This document shows, piece by piece, positions 36,363-44,656 of a stretch of DNA of 64,000 bases. The position numbers were made by a program, and so were the translations under genes. The DNA lies in the NCBI GenBank assembly GCA_903824665.1, contig CAIJXT010000024.1, forward strand, positions 62,001 to 126,000, given 5' to 3'. The notes below the pieces were generated by a model. It was not told the origin of the DNA. It saw nothing but the letters and a program-made list of their open reading frames with translations, and searched no databases. How positions within the stretch are numbered: the first letter of the stretch is position 1; each line of letters opens with the position of its first letter. The DNA is from an uncultured Bacteroidota bacterium (GTDB lineage Bacteria > Bacteroidota > Bacteroidia > Chitinophagales > Chitinophagaceae).

Positions 36363-36370
36363 CAAAGATA
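36363..36370 (-). promoter_or_regulatory. -7 element TATCTTTG for ftsE
   Basis: Exact match that overlaps the GTG start used by the ORF track, so translation must begin downstream. Confidence 0.5.
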
Positions 36371-36391
36371 ATTGCGATACTATTAACAAAA

Positions 36392-36432
36392 AGAAAAAAA
36401 AGGCGGCTATACCTTTTTTGATATAGCCGCCG
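36392..36432 (-). terminator. Terminator of M43 protease gene
   Basis: Perfect 10-bp stem GGCGGCTATA / TATAGCCGCC, followed on the minus strand by eight T, C and more T; 21 nt after the stop codon. Confidence 0.92.
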
Positions 36433-36452
36433 GTCAATTTAAATGCTGTCGA

Positions 36453-38729
36453 TTAATATACTACCAGCTTCTGGGTATTTACCTGATGACCGGTAAGGGT
36501 CTGTACCAGATAGATGCCTTTGGCAGTAGTTGCAGATGCTGGTATTACTATACGAGCCTGTGTACCCCTGATCGCCTGGCTGGTAGTGTATACTACTTTA
36601 CCGGTGATGTCAGATACAGACAGCTGTACAGTTGTGTTGGCAGCGTCGTTAACCACTACATATGCATCGCCCATTGTTGGGTTAGGCACTATGGTTACGC
36701 TGGTTGCACCTGCATTGATGCTGCTCACTTCTGCCGGCCATGGGCTGAAGTGGATACGATCCATGTAGAAATTGTTACCGCTGCTGGTTACTTCATTTGC
36801 AGAAACACCTGGCCTGTAACGGAAACGGAATGTAGTGTAGTTAGTAATTGCCGGTGCTGGCAGCGCTATCGTTTTCGGTGCCCAATCCCATGTGCCAGCC
36901 GGTGTGTATGCAGTTGTTACAGCTCCCTTGTTGAAGATGTCACCCTTGCCCAGTTTGGCCAGTGATATCCATGCTGTGCCTTTGTTGATTGTGTAATCGA
37001 TGTACAATGAGTCATTGATGCTGGCAGTGCTCGCAGAGCGTGAAGCACCGGAGTAGAAGAAGTTCAGGTTGCATGCTGATCCGAAACCGGTCAGATCCAT
37101 TGGCAAAGTGAAGAAATCATCGAAGTCACCACGTGGCGTACCATTGATTGGTCCGGAAAACGCTGTTACCCTATTGTCGTAGCCATTGTATTTCAGACAG
37201 TTGCCGTCATATGCACCTACATCAGCCAGCTCCCATTTGAATTCATTGTTGTAGTAGTTGAACATAGGCCATTTGTCGCGGTCGCTTGATGGCGTAAACT
37301 CCTGGAAATATCCTGATGCTGGTGTGCCGGTCGCCTCAGTAACGAAAAGTGCTTTTTCGAAAGACTTTGTGCTGTCACCGGTGTGATTGCCGGTAGCAGT
37401 CATCGTAAGCTTTACCCAACCCGGATCAGTAAACTGATGTGTGAACCCTGTGATAGACGTAGATGCAGGTACTGCAGCATCGTTAAAATACCACTTCATT
37501 GCAGTCACTGTATCATTCATTGTAAAGCTTGTGAACTTCACATCCTTACCCGGAAACGCAAAATTGGCGTTCTTGGTAAGCATTGATGTACCTGTTACAT
37601 TGGTAACTGTAAAATCAGGTATTGGCTTCAGATCCGGAAAAGGAGCCAGCGCACCTGTTGCTACCAGATTAGATGAATCCCACAGCATATTCCTGCCTCC
37701 TATGTCGCTGTTCAGCGCCAGGTGCATACGCTTCGACTGACCTTTTGTGAACATTTTGTCGCAATAGGTATAGTCCATTATGTTCTGAGAGTTGTTGGTA
37801 TCCGGATAGTTCACCAGCTCCATATTTCCCAAAGAATCGGTATACAGTTTGAAGTAGTTGATGCTGCATACTGTGTCGTAAATGCTGGCAGATGTGCAAC
37901 CCGTTGTGTTATGCCCTTTTGTTGGCGGGGTATCATCTACGTTGTCATCACCACAGGCTATGTTAGGCTGATTGTTGTCGCCCCATACGTGGCTCAGGTT
38001 CAGTACGTGACCCAATTCATGGTTCATTGTTTTTGAACCATTGTTCATGTATCCTGCAAGAGAGATAACACCATCGTAGAATGGTATAAACGTAACTGCA
38101 GATGGCTTGTAGGCATATGCCGCAGCCTCACTGTGATCCACACTCATCTTATTGATAAACCACAGGTTAATGTAAGATGTGTTGGACCATCCGTCATATT
38201 TAGCCTGATCGCCACCGGTATACGTAAGGTAAGAGCGACGACGGGTGATACCCTTTGTAGGATTGCCCATCGGGTCTTTTGTAGCCAGGTGCAAACGGAT
38301 ACGTGGATTGCCTACCCATTTTTTGAAAGGTGGTATTACGTCTATCGTATCGCCGTTCTGCTTGGCAAATACGGTATTCCAATCTTTCACAGACTCAAAT
38401 ACGAAGTCATCAGGAATAAAATCACCATTGAATGTGCTGGTGCTGAATGGGTTGTAATCGTGAATGATATGCACTACGATCGGAATGTCGTACCAAAAAC
38501 TCTCATTGTTCGACTGATCAACAAAAGTAGTTTTAGCGGCTTTAGTAAAGTCTATTTTCCTCATGCCTTCCTGTATCTGCTTTTCCAGATCAGCTTCAAT
38601 CTGCAACAACTCGGGGTGCTCGGCAAGCAGCTTCTTACGCATCTGATCAGAGGCACACGGCAACATTTGCGCCTGGCTGCTGGTAATGGCAAAAGCAGTG
38701 GCAAGTAATAACAAGGATTTCTTAAGCAT
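36453..38729 (-). CDS. Secreted M43 (pappalysin-like) metalloprotease with T9SS sorting domain
   Basis: 758 residues. Signal peptide ends at SSQA (about 20). A prodomain-like helix precedes the catalytic domain, which holds the zinc motif MNHELGHVLNLSHVWGD near residue 237 (HExxHxxxxxH with Gly replaced by Leu-Ser spacing typical of M43) and the Met-turn QNIMDYTYC near 316, with several Cys of the family. A PKD-like domain (DVKFTSFTMNDTVTAMKWYFND), a jelly-roll-like segment (about 480-670) and a T9SS type A sorting domain (IVPNPTMGDAYVVV... GKVVYT... KGIYLVQT... QKLVVY) follow. A secreted protein-degrading enzyme; substrate unknown. Confidence 0.93.
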   Translation of the reverse strand: MLKKSLLLLATAFAITSSQAQMLPCASDQMRKKLLAEHPELLQIEADLEKQIQEGMRKIDFTKAAKTTFVDQSNNESFWYDIPIVVHIIHDYNPFSTSTFNGDFIPDDFVFESVKDWNTVFAKQNGDTIDVIPPFKKWVGNPRIRLHLATKDPMGNPTKGITRRRSYLTYTGGDQAKYDGWSNTSYINLWFINKMSVDHSEAAAYAYKPSAVTFIPFYDGVISLAGYMNNGSKTMNHELGHVLNLSHVWGDNNQPNIACGDDNVDDTPPTKGHNTTGCTSASIYDTVCSINYFKLYTDSLGNMELVNYPDTNNSQNIMDYTYCDKMFTKGQSKRMHLALNSDIGGRNMLWDSSNLVATGALAPFPDLKPIPDFTVTNVTGTSMLTKNANFAFPGKDVKFTSFTMNDTVTAMKWYFNDAAVPASTSITGFTHQFTDPGWVKLTMTATGNHTGDSTKSFEKALFVTEATGTPASGYFQEFTPSSDRDKWPMFNYYNNEFKWELADVGAYDGNCLKYNGYDNRVTAFSGPINGTPRGDFDDFFTLPMDLTGFGSACNLNFFYSGASRSASTASINDSLYIDYTINKGTAWISLAKLGKGDIFNKGAVTTAYTPAGTWDWAPKTIALPAPAITNYTTFRFRYRPGVSANEVTSSGNNFYMDRIHFSPWPAEVSSINAGATSVTIVPNPTMGDAYVVVNDAANTTVQLSVSDITGKVVYTTSQAIRGTQARIVIPASATTAKGIYLVQTLTGHQVNTQKLVVY

Positions 38730-38751
38730 CTGTGAAATTTTTATTAAGATA

Positions 38752-38759
38752 CAAAACTA
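38752..38759 (-). promoter_or_regulatory. -7 element TAGTTTTG for M43 protease gene
   Basis: Exact TAnnTTTG match on the minus strand, 22 nt before the start codon. Confidence 0.5.
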
Positions 38760-38950
38760 AAAAATTAATAGATTAATACCCTCTTTCGGGTGATATTTTT
38801 TTTAAACAAATGCCTTACCTCTTTTTAGGCAAAAGTTAATCTTTTATCACCTGCTTTTAGGGCTGGTTTTCACGCCGCTGCAAGCCGGGTATTTCACCCG
38901 CTCTGCCGGCTGTTTGCCGGTGCCGGTTTGTTGTGTTACAAAGGGTTACA

Positions 38951-39562
38951 TCAGGCTACAGCCCACCACCACACCAGCGCCAGTACAGTTCCGGCCAGCA
39001 CACCCATCCCACCTGCCAGCAGCGGCGCAGTATAGCGCAGTTGCCTGTATGCCGGCATAGCCAGTGCCGTGAGGTCTTCTGCCGACATTTTACCCACAGC
39101 TGCAGCTATCTGCTGTTCCATCGCTCCTCCCCCCGTCAGCGATGCTGTGTACCTTTCCACAATCTGAGGCAGCAGCAGTGCTATTTCCTCCATCATTCCT
39201 TCCTTCAGCTTCACCATTGTTTTTTCGCCTATGAAGGCTGCCACCGCAGGTAGTTTCTCCTTCAGCCGCACACGCAGATAGGTATCCAGGTGGGCGGCTA
39301 TCAGCGGCTCCATTTCGGCCAGCACAGCAGAGTCTGCCAGCTGCACACCACTGCCGGCAGTGGCTATCTGGCGTGCTGCCGCAGCACCTGCCGCCGCCGC
39401 TATCGCCTGCTGATGCCCCGCCAGCAACCCTTGCCAGCGCATACCCATTACCCGCCGCGGCTGTATGGGGTAGATCACCATCCGAACCAGCACCCACACT
39501 ACCAGCCAGGCTGTAAAGCCCGTGACCAGTGGCAGCGCCACAAAAAACAAACTATTCGTCAT
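38951..39562 (-). CDS. DUF445-like membrane protein
   Basis: 203 residues, Ala-rich. One transmembrane helix at each end (FFVALPLVTGFTAWLVVWVLVRMVIYP and APLLAGGMGVLAGTVLALVWWW) encloses a helical domain. The N-terminal pattern GFTAWLVVWVLVRMVIYPIQPRR..GMRWQGLLAGHQQAIA resembles the DUF445/YheB family entry (two-helix hairpin then Pro-rich, GL-P-R segment). GC content is clearly higher than in the flanking genes. Function unknown; family membership is moderately sure. Confidence 0.7.
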   Translation of the reverse strand: MTNSLFFVALPLVTGFTAWLVVWVLVRMVIYPIQPRRVMGMRWQGLLAGHQQAIAAAAGAAAARQIATAGSGVQLADSAVLAEMEPLIAAHLDTYLRVRLKEKLPAVAAFIGEKTMVKLKEGMMEEIALLLPQIVERYTASLTGGGAMEQQIAAAVGKMSAEDLTALAMPAYRQLRYTAPLLAGGMGVLAGTVLALVWWWAVA

Positions 39563-39613
39563 ACAAAAACGGAAAATAATGACCAGTACAGGCTGATAAC
39601 GGCAGGTTTATCG

Positions 39614-39641
39614 CTAAAAAAGCCACTCTCGCGAGTGGCTG
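39614..39641 (-). terminator. Terminator of rpmB-rpmG-DUF4295 operon
   Basis: Stem AGCCACTC / GAGTGGCT with a TCGC loop; on the minus strand it is followed by TTTTTTAG. It lies 55 nt after the DUF4295 stop. Confidence 0.88.
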
Positions 39642-39695
39642 TTCTGTAGTATGTTTATAAGTCCTTAAGCCATGGGCTCAGGATTACAGGGGTGG

Positions 39696-39869
39696 CTATT
39701 TTATATTGGCCAGAAAGTCCTTCACCTTGTCTTTGTGCACCATACCTTCCTTAAAGGTATAAGCACCAGACTTGGGGCTGCGTACAGCCTTGATCACTTT
39801 TGTATAGTTTTTAGCTTCCGCTGCCTGTTTAGGGTCTTTCTTGATCGCGGTTTTAGCTGCTTTTGCCAT
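39696..39869 (-). CDS. DUF4295 small basic protein
   Basis: A 57-residue protein below the ORF-track cutoff: MAKAAKTAIKKDPKQAAEAK, then NYTKVIKAVRSPKSGAYTFKE and KVKDFLANIK. It is strongly basic with no Cys or hydrophobic stretch. Genes of this family follow rpmG in many Bacteroidota, and the conserved place suggests a ribosome-associated protein (inference). It is the third gene of the rpmB-rpmG unit, 20 nt after rpmG, and the unit ends in a terminator. Confidence 0.9.
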   Translation of the reverse strand: MAKAAKTAIKKDPKQAAEAKNYTKVIKAVRSPKSGAYTFKEGMVHKDKVKDFLANIK

Positions 39870-39889
39870 TGCTGAGTATTTTTAACTGA

Positions 39890-40072
39890 TTATTTAATTT
39901 CTTTATGAGTAGTTACTCTTTTCAGAATTGGGTTGTACTTCTTGAGTTCAAGGCGCTCAGTAGTTGTTTTCTTATTCTTGGTAGTAATATAGCGGCTTGT
40001 ACCGGGCATGCCACTGGTTTTATGCTCGGTGCATTCCATTATTACCTGAACGCGGTTTCCTTTTTTAGCCAT
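39890..40072 (-). CDS. rpmG: 50S ribosomal protein L33
   Basis: 60 residues, full length: [54 protein letters not shown]. The zinc-binding cysteines of some L33 forms are mostly absent (only one Cys, in MECTEH), so this is the zinc-independent (C-minus) type. Located between rpmB (31 nt upstream) and DUF4295. Confidence 0.97.
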   Translation of the reverse strand: MAKKGNRVQVIMECTEHKTSGMPGTSRYITTKNKKTTTERLELKKYNPILKRVTTHKEIK

Positions 40073-40103
40073 TTTTGTTATTTTTTGCTTTACTTACAGA
40101 AAA

Positions 40104-40340
40104 TTAGATAGCAACACCATTTGCGCGAAGCTCCTTAATTGTGCTGAGCAATCCGTTCTTATTGATCGTACGGATAGCATCAGTAGACAGCTTCAATGTA
40201 ACCCAACGATCTTCTTCCGGAAGAAAGAAACGCTTTGTCTGCAAATTGGGCAGGAAACGACGCTTTGATTTCTTATTCGAAAAGGATACTTTGTGCCCTA
40301 CTACTGGTTTTCTACCTGTTACCTGACAAACGCGAGCCAT
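40104..40340 (-). CDS. rpmB: 50S ribosomal protein L28
   Basis: 78 residues when started at ATG 40340 (MARVCQVTGRKPVVGHKVSFSNKKSKRRF), the family start; the track adds eight residues that lie nearly on the promoter. C-terminus KLSTDAIRTINKNGLLSTIKEL is canonical. One Cys remains of the four-Cys form. First gene of the rpmB-rpmG-DUF4295 unit. Confidence 0.97.
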   Translation of the reverse strand: MARVCQVTGRKPVVGHKVSFSNKKSKRRFLPNLQTKRFFLPEEDRWVTLKLSTDAIRTINKNGLLSTIKELRANGVAI

Positions 40341-40361
40341 GATTATTATTTTTTGGGACTG

Positions 40362-40369
40362 CAAAGGTA
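40362..40369 (-). promoter_or_regulatory. -7 element TACCTTTG for rpmB operon
   Basis: Exact match, 21 nt upstream of rpmB ATG, with a TTTT tract at the -33 spacing (19 nt). Confidence 0.6.
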
Positions 40370-40473
40370 AGAGGAAAAATCAAAACTAAAAAATAAAAAA
40401 ATAAAAAATTGCTGACTTTCCACCCCTTTTTTTTAAGTACGCTGCTGGTTATGCCTGCTGCACCCTCGTTTAC

Positions 40474-41214
40474 CTAGGGCAGCGCAGGCAGTAGCAACGC
40501 ATCCAGACTACTGATACCCGTTATAGACTCGCACACAAAACCCTCTCCGTATGCCGCACCTATGCGCTTACCCATCAGCGCGTTCCGGGCTATCACATCA
40601 TTCAGAAACTGCCCGGTAGCTATATACGTCACCGGCTCGGCCGATTCCGGATTGTGAAACTGACTGGTATAAGCCCTTATCGACTCCATCTTCCGCGGAA
40701 ACGTCTCTGTAATGTCTACTATAAACGTCGGCTCCATAAACCGGTCCTGTATCATATGCAGCACCCGCCTGGGCCGCCATGCCTGCTGCGGCTCGCCATC
40801 CAGCGTGGCCGCTATCTTGCTCAGGCCCGCCAGAAAACAGGCATCCGCTATCAGTCGCCCTGCCCTGCCGTGGTCCGGGTGCCGGTCACTCAGCGCGTTG
40901 GCTATTACTATCTCAGGCCGGTACTTGCGTATGTACGTGATCAGCCTGCGCTGGTGCGCCTCATCGTTGCTGAAGAAGCCATCCGCCATACGGGCATTCT
41001 CCCGCACCGCTATGCCCATCACCTCGGCAGCCCTTGCCGCCTCTTCATACCGCAGCGCCACACTGCCCCTCGTTCCCAGCTCACCTTCCGTAAGGTCCAC
41101 AATCCCCACCGCCTGCCCCGCAAGCACATGCTTTATCAGTGTGCCGGCACAGCCCAGCTCTATATCGTCCGGGTGTGCAGCTATGGCCAGTATATGTAGT
41201 TTCAGATTGCTCAA
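40474..41214 (-). CDS. bshB1: Bacillithiol biosynthesis deacetylase BshB1
   Basis: 246 residues of the LmbE/PIG-L zinc deacetylase family; removes acetyl from GlcNAc-malate in bacillithiol synthesis. Zinc and catalytic motif AHPDDIELGCAGT near residue 14, GIVDLTEGELGTRG, and the second motif SDRHPDHGRAG. The start is a TTG (41214, LSNLKLHILAIAAHPDD); no ATG fits. TAGTTTTG lies 25 nt upstream. GC-rich compared with the gene on its other side. bshA and bshC are not in the window. Confidence 0.94.
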   Translation of the reverse strand: MSNLKLHILAIAAHPDDIELGCAGTLIKHVLAGQAVGIVDLTEGELGTRGSVALRYEEAARAAEVMGIAVRENARMADGFFSNDEAHQRRLITYIRKYRPEIVIANALSDRHPDHGRAGRLIADACFLAGLSKIAATLDGEPQQAWRPRRVLHMIQDRFMEPTFIVDITETFPRKMESIRAYTSQFHNPESAEPVTYIATGQFLNDVIARNALMGKRIGAAYGEGFVCESITGISSLDALLLPALP

Positions 41215-41239
41215 GGTTTCGCTGTTTTTTTTGAAGTCG

Positions 41240-41247
41240 CAAAACTA
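41240..41247 (-). promoter_or_regulatory. -7 element TAGTTTTG for bshB1
   Basis: Exact TAnnTTTG match on the minus strand, 25 nt before the TTG start. Confidence 0.5.
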
Positions 41248-41359
41248 CACTTCTGCCTCCAATAACCCACCATTGCACCACAAAAAATAAGCCATCAGCC
41301 TCAATGCCGCTCCCCGCCCCGTCTGCTATAACCGGTATGCTACCACTACCCTGCCGCCT

Positions 41360-41397
41360 CCGCTCACCTGCGTCTCTTTCAACTCCTCACACCGCCC
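41360..41397. repeat. 38-bp interspersed repeat, copy 1
   Basis: Identical over 38 bp to 43203-43240, beginning CCGCTCACCTGCGTCTC. The two copies stand in the same orientation on either side of the T9SS cargo gene 41462-43042. Confidence 0.92.
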
Positions 41398-41461
41398 CCC
41401 AAATAAAAATATACATTTACACAATAAGCATTTATTATCTTCATACTGCAAATCACCTGCT

Positions 41462-43042
41462 ATGAAGGCCCTCCTCTCTTTTCTTTTGCTTTTTTTCATT
41501 CACACCGGCTACGCACAGTCGCTTCATATTGACAGTACCAGATTTATTACTGGAAATAAACCAGCGGTAATTTTAAATAGTGCGATCCCAACCTCAGATG
41601 GAGGAATTTTTTTTGTTGGCTGGGATGGAAACAACCCTGGCGGCATTATTCCTTACTTCCCAGATACCAGCGGTAGGGCCAATGTACTGGTCGGTAAGAT
41701 GGACAATAGCAAGCAAATAAGCTGGATTAAGATATTTGGAGGAAATGATGAAGATTTTGGCATTACGGCCTGCCAGACCCCTGACGGAGGCTATGCCGTT
41801 CTTTCACAGGTTTCATCTTCAAATATAGATGTTACGGATTTTAAAGGAGGTGTGGATCTTTGGCTTATTAGACTGGATGGCACTGGTAATTTGTTGTGGA
41901 AAAAATCGTACGGCAGCTCGCAAAGCGAACAGGCAATTTCTATTGCAAATACTCCTGACGGTGGGTTTATTTTGTTAGGTAATTCAAATGGCGCTGATGG
42001 CGATGTCCCGTTTCATTATGGCGGCTTCTTTGACCTTGATTGGCTAGTTATTAAGATTGATGGATCTGGAAATGTAGAATGGTCAAAAGATTTAGGCACA
42101 GTTGGAGATGAGACAACAAACGGAAGCATAATAGCTATAGATAGTGTTTATTACCTGGTGGGGTCATCTGAAGGAAAGGGAAATGACTGTACCGATACGG
42201 CGTGGCACAGCGGTGTTTATACCAAATATGATTATTATATTTTAAAAATTGATGCTGTGGGAAATGTGATGTGGAATCGTAGCTATGGTGGAAGCGAAAG
42301 TGATGTGACGATGAACGCGTTTTATGATACACGCGACACAACAATAGTAATAAACGGCACATCAGCGTCAACCGACTATATGGTATCAGGCGGTCATGGG
42401 CAAGAAGACATGTGGGTGTTGAAAGTGGATTTGGCAGGTACCATGCTATGGCAAAAGACATTTGGCACAGTGAACTCAGATGTCGGATCAGGGCTAAGCC
42501 CATACAAAAGTGACCGCTACTTGATATATGGAAGCACCCGTTATGCAATAGGTGGAGGTGATTTATGGTTGTTTATGACAGATATAGATGGTAATGAAAT
42601 TACAAACAAAATTTTTGGAGGTGTAGCGACTGAGAAGCCACAATCATTGATTGCATATCAAAATAGCTTTGCAGCTACCGGTGTTAGCTCTTCAGATGTT
42701 TTTACGGAGGGGGTTACCTATGGTAAAACCGCCACAGGCCAAAATGCATTCATCAGTTTTATAGAATACTGGCCTGCTGCCGTATGGGATATAGAAGAAA
42801 GCAAGAACCCCATAACACTGGTTCCTAACCCCGCAAACGCTCTGGTAACAATCAGGGTGTCAAATCATAGAAATGGCTACCTGAAAGTGTACAATTCCTG
42901 GGGCCAAGTAGTCTTTGAAAAAAGAAATAGTAATGGAGACAGTGTAGAACTAAATACCACCCTTTGGTCCGTAGGTGCCTACTTAGTGCAGTGGCAGAAT
43001 GATGATGGCACGATATACCATTCAAAGCTGCTGAAAAATTGA
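41462..43042 (+). CDS. Secreted T9SS cargo protein with beta-propeller-like repeats
   Basis: 526 residues. Signal peptide MKALLSFLLLFFIHTGYA. The body is a series of about seven repeats carrying TPDGGY/F..LG-type turns followed by D.WL.K.D..GN..W.K..GG (for example QTPDGGYAVLSQV, NTPDGGFILLGNS, WLVIKIDGSGNVEWSKDLG, YYILKIDAVGNVMWNRSYGG, MWVLKVDLAGTMLWQKTFG), which suggests a beta-propeller. From about residue 450 comes a T9SS type A sorting domain (LVPNPANALVTIRV, LKVYNSWGQVVFE, SVGAYLVQWQ, HSKLLKN). Composition is more AT-rich than bshB1 next door and short repeats flank it. Function unknown. Confidence 0.87.
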   Translation: MKALLSFLLLFFIHTGYAQSLHIDSTRFITGNKPAVILNSAIPTSDGGIFFVGWDGNNPGGIIPYFPDTSGRANVLVGKMDNSKQISWIKIFGGNDEDFGITACQTPDGGYAVLSQVSSSNIDVTDFKGGVDLWLIRLDGTGNLLWKKSYGSSQSEQAISIANTPDGGFILLGNSNGADGDVPFHYGGFFDLDWLVIKIDGSGNVEWSKDLGTVGDETTNGSIIAIDSVYYLVGSSEGKGNDCTDTAWHSGVYTKYDYYILKIDAVGNVMWNRSYGGSESDVTMNAFYDTRDTTIVINGTSASTDYMVSGGHGQEDMWVLKVDLAGTMLWQKTFGTVNSDVGSGLSPYKSDRYLIYGSTRYAIGGGDLWLFMTDIDGNEITNKIFGGVATEKPQSLIAYQNSFAATGVSSSDVFTEGVTYGKTATGQNAFISFIEYWPAAVWDIEESKNPITLVPNPANALVTIRVSNHRNGYLKVYNSWGQVVFEKRNSNGDSVELNTTLWSVGAYLVQWQNDDGTIYHSKLLKN

Positions 43043-43065
43043 GGTACACCCTTGCACCCACATTT

Positions 43066-43137
43066 TGAGGGTCATTGCGATCACCGCGCCAGGCAATGTG
43101 CATAGCTGCGGGGAGAAGCAATCTCGCGCAAAACGGG
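43066..43137. repeat. 72-bp interspersed repeat, copy 1
   Basis: Identical base for base to 43313-43384; begins TGAGGGTCATTGCGATC and ends CGCGCAAAACGGG. Contains GTCATTGCGA and GAAGCAATCTCGC segments like those of dispersed palindromic repeats known from many bacterial genomes. Confidence 0.92.
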
Positions 43138-43196
43138 TAATGCCACACTCGCGCATTCTTCCCTTTCCAAACCTTACACCTGGATTTTTGTCTACA

Positions 43197-43248
43197 GCCG
43201 AGCCGCTCACCTGCGTCTCTTTCAACTCCTCACACCGCCCAGCTCGGC
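43197..43248. repeat. 52-bp element bounded by GCCGAGC/GCTCGGC inverted repeat, holding 38-bp repeat copy 2
   Basis: GCCGAGC (43197-43203) and GCTCGGC (43242-43248) are perfect inverted arms; the 38-bp repeat occupies 43203-43240. A second dyad (CGTAGTG/CACTACG) follows directly. Looks like a small non-autonomous palindromic element. Confidence 0.75.
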
Positions 43249-43312
43249 GTAGTGTCTCACTACGTCGCTGCGGCCTTCAATCTCCAGATTGCTGCTCTTT
43301 ACATCCCCATAC

Positions 43313-43384
43313 TGAGGGTCATTGCGATCACCGCGCCAGGCAATGTGCATAGCTGCGGGGAGAAGCAATCTCGCGCAAAACGGG
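43313..43384. repeat. 72-bp interspersed repeat, copy 2
   Basis: Second identical copy, 247 bp from the first in the same orientation; flanking bases differ on both sides. Confidence 0.92.
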
Positions 43385-43624
43385 AAATGCCCGCAATGAT
43401 ATACTGCCTTACAGTAGTCCCCTTTCCCGCCAATCATCTCAAAATTCACCTGCCACAGTCTGCAAACTCCATCAACCTACGACGAAATATGGCATGATAT
43501 TTGTGCGAATAATCATCCCCAGTTCAAGCATCCTCACTAGCCTGATGTAAACCAAAATCAGGATTAACAGGAAACAATAAAAAAGACAAACGGCATCTCC
43601 CGGCAACCGATCTGTACTGGATGC

Positions 43625-43770
43625 ACCGCCGCGCAAAGTGGGAAAGAAGTGCGCAATTTTTGCGCAAAAATCAGAAGCACGTTTTTATATAAACCACTAA
43701 ATACCAATGACTTATAAAACCAACATCACTTTATAGAAAAAATTGCGCACCACTGCGCAAAAACCAGAAT
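43625..43770. repeat. TGCGCA-rich tandem unit, copy 1
   Basis: About 146 bp, roughly 90% identical by eye to 43838-43982. Carries two dyads, TGCGCAATTTTTGCGCA and TTGCGCACCACTGCGCAA, separated by a shared AT-rich stretch containing CTAAATACCAATGACTTAT. Confidence 0.85.
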
Positions 43771-43837
43771 TGCAGTACCGGAGTTGTTACCCCACCCCGC
43801 CCCCTGCGCACCATTAATAATGCACCGGAAATTGCAA

Positions 43838-43982
43838 ACCGCCGCTCAAAGTGGGAAAGAAGTGCGCAATTTTTGCGCAAAAATCAGAACGCCATTTTTA
43901 CACAAACCACTAAATACCAATGACTTATAAAATCAACACCACTTTACAAAAAAAATTGCGCACCACTGCGCAAAAACCAAAA
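43838..43982. repeat. TGCGCA-rich tandem unit, copy 2
   Basis: Second unit, offset by 213 bp, with both dyads intact although the sequence between them has diverged. It abuts the 3' end of the PKD lipoprotein gene. Confidence 0.85.
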
Positions 43983-43990
43983 CGGTGCGC

Positions 43991-44656
43991 TTACCGCGAG
44001 TTAAGCATCGTCCAGTGATAAGCCGAAAAACCCGTACGGCTGAAACTGAAGTACTTCACAGAGTCCACCGCTGGATAATAATACAACGACCGCTCCTCGT
44101 AAGTAGTTTTGGCAGTAAACTTTACCTCGCTTGCAGTTGACGCCGTCTTGTCATAGTACAAAACATCGCCCAGAATCTTCACTGCTGCCTGGCTCTGATA
44201 AGTCACCAAAAGATCTGTACCCGTGCTGTATATAGTAGTGTCGGCAAGCGGCCAGTCGCGGGTAGTGAAATACGTTTGGTCGCAGGGCCAGGTGCGGCTG
44301 GCGGCACTGGCATAGGGTGTGCAATGGTTCACAGTCAGTTCCTGGGTAGCGGTCCTCACAGAGTCGGTTTTTACAGTAAGGGTTACTGTATAGGTCCCGG
44401 GCGCAGTATACTGGTGTACCGCCTGGTGAGTTGCAGCTGTTGTACCATCACCAAAATTCCACGATACTGCAAGATCCTTCAGGCTGGCATCAGCCACAAA
44501 TACCGCCTGGCTGTCGGTACATGTGCAACCCGATAGCGTATAGGCTACAGTGCGGGCCGGCGGCGATACATTATCGGTTTTATTACAGGCTATCATAGCC
44601 ATTATGCCGGTCACTATACATGCCAGCTGCCTTACAAATAAGTAGTGTGTACGCAT
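43991..44656 (-). CDS. PKD-domain lipoprotein
   Basis: 221 residues. Signal with lipoprotein-like cysteine (IVTGIMAMIACNKTDN, Cys near 24). A PKD domain spans about residues 38-112 with the family motif VSWNFGDGTTAATHQAVHQYTAPGTYTVTLTV. The remainder is a beta-rich segment of unknown family (TYFTTRDWPLADTTIY..., ending WTMLNSR). PKD domains serve as protein-binding spacers at the cell surface. Single gene; its 3' end borders the TGCGCA repeat tract. Function unknown. Confidence 0.85.
   Translation of the reverse strand: MRTHYLFVRQLACIVTGIMAMIACNKTDNVSPPARTVAYTLSGCTCTDSQAVFVADASLKDLAVSWNFGDGTTAATHQAVHQYTAPGTYTVTLTVKTDSVRTATQELTVNHCTPYASAASRTWPCDQTYFTTRDWPLADTTIYSTGTDLLVTYQSQAAVKILGDVLYYDKTASTASEVKFTAKTTYEERSLYYYPAVDSVKYFSFSRTGFSAYHWTMLNSR

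Larger units (their letters stand above)
43043..43990. other. Repeat-dense gene-free tract
   Basis: 948 bp with no credible gene (track ORFs here translate repeats). It holds two identical 72-bp repeats, a 38-bp repeat shared with 41360, a 7-bp inverted repeat around that repeat, a CGTAGTG/CACTACG dyad at about 43249-43264, an ATCAGGATTAACAGG segment near 43559, and a tandem pair of about 145-bp units rich in TGCGCA. Confidence 0.8.

Noticed and set aside
43222-43449. 75-residue minus ORF and related small ORFs in the repeat tract
   Set aside because: They are translations of the dispersed repeats; the same peptide piece appears in the ORF opposite 42852-43148 because of the 72-bp duplication.
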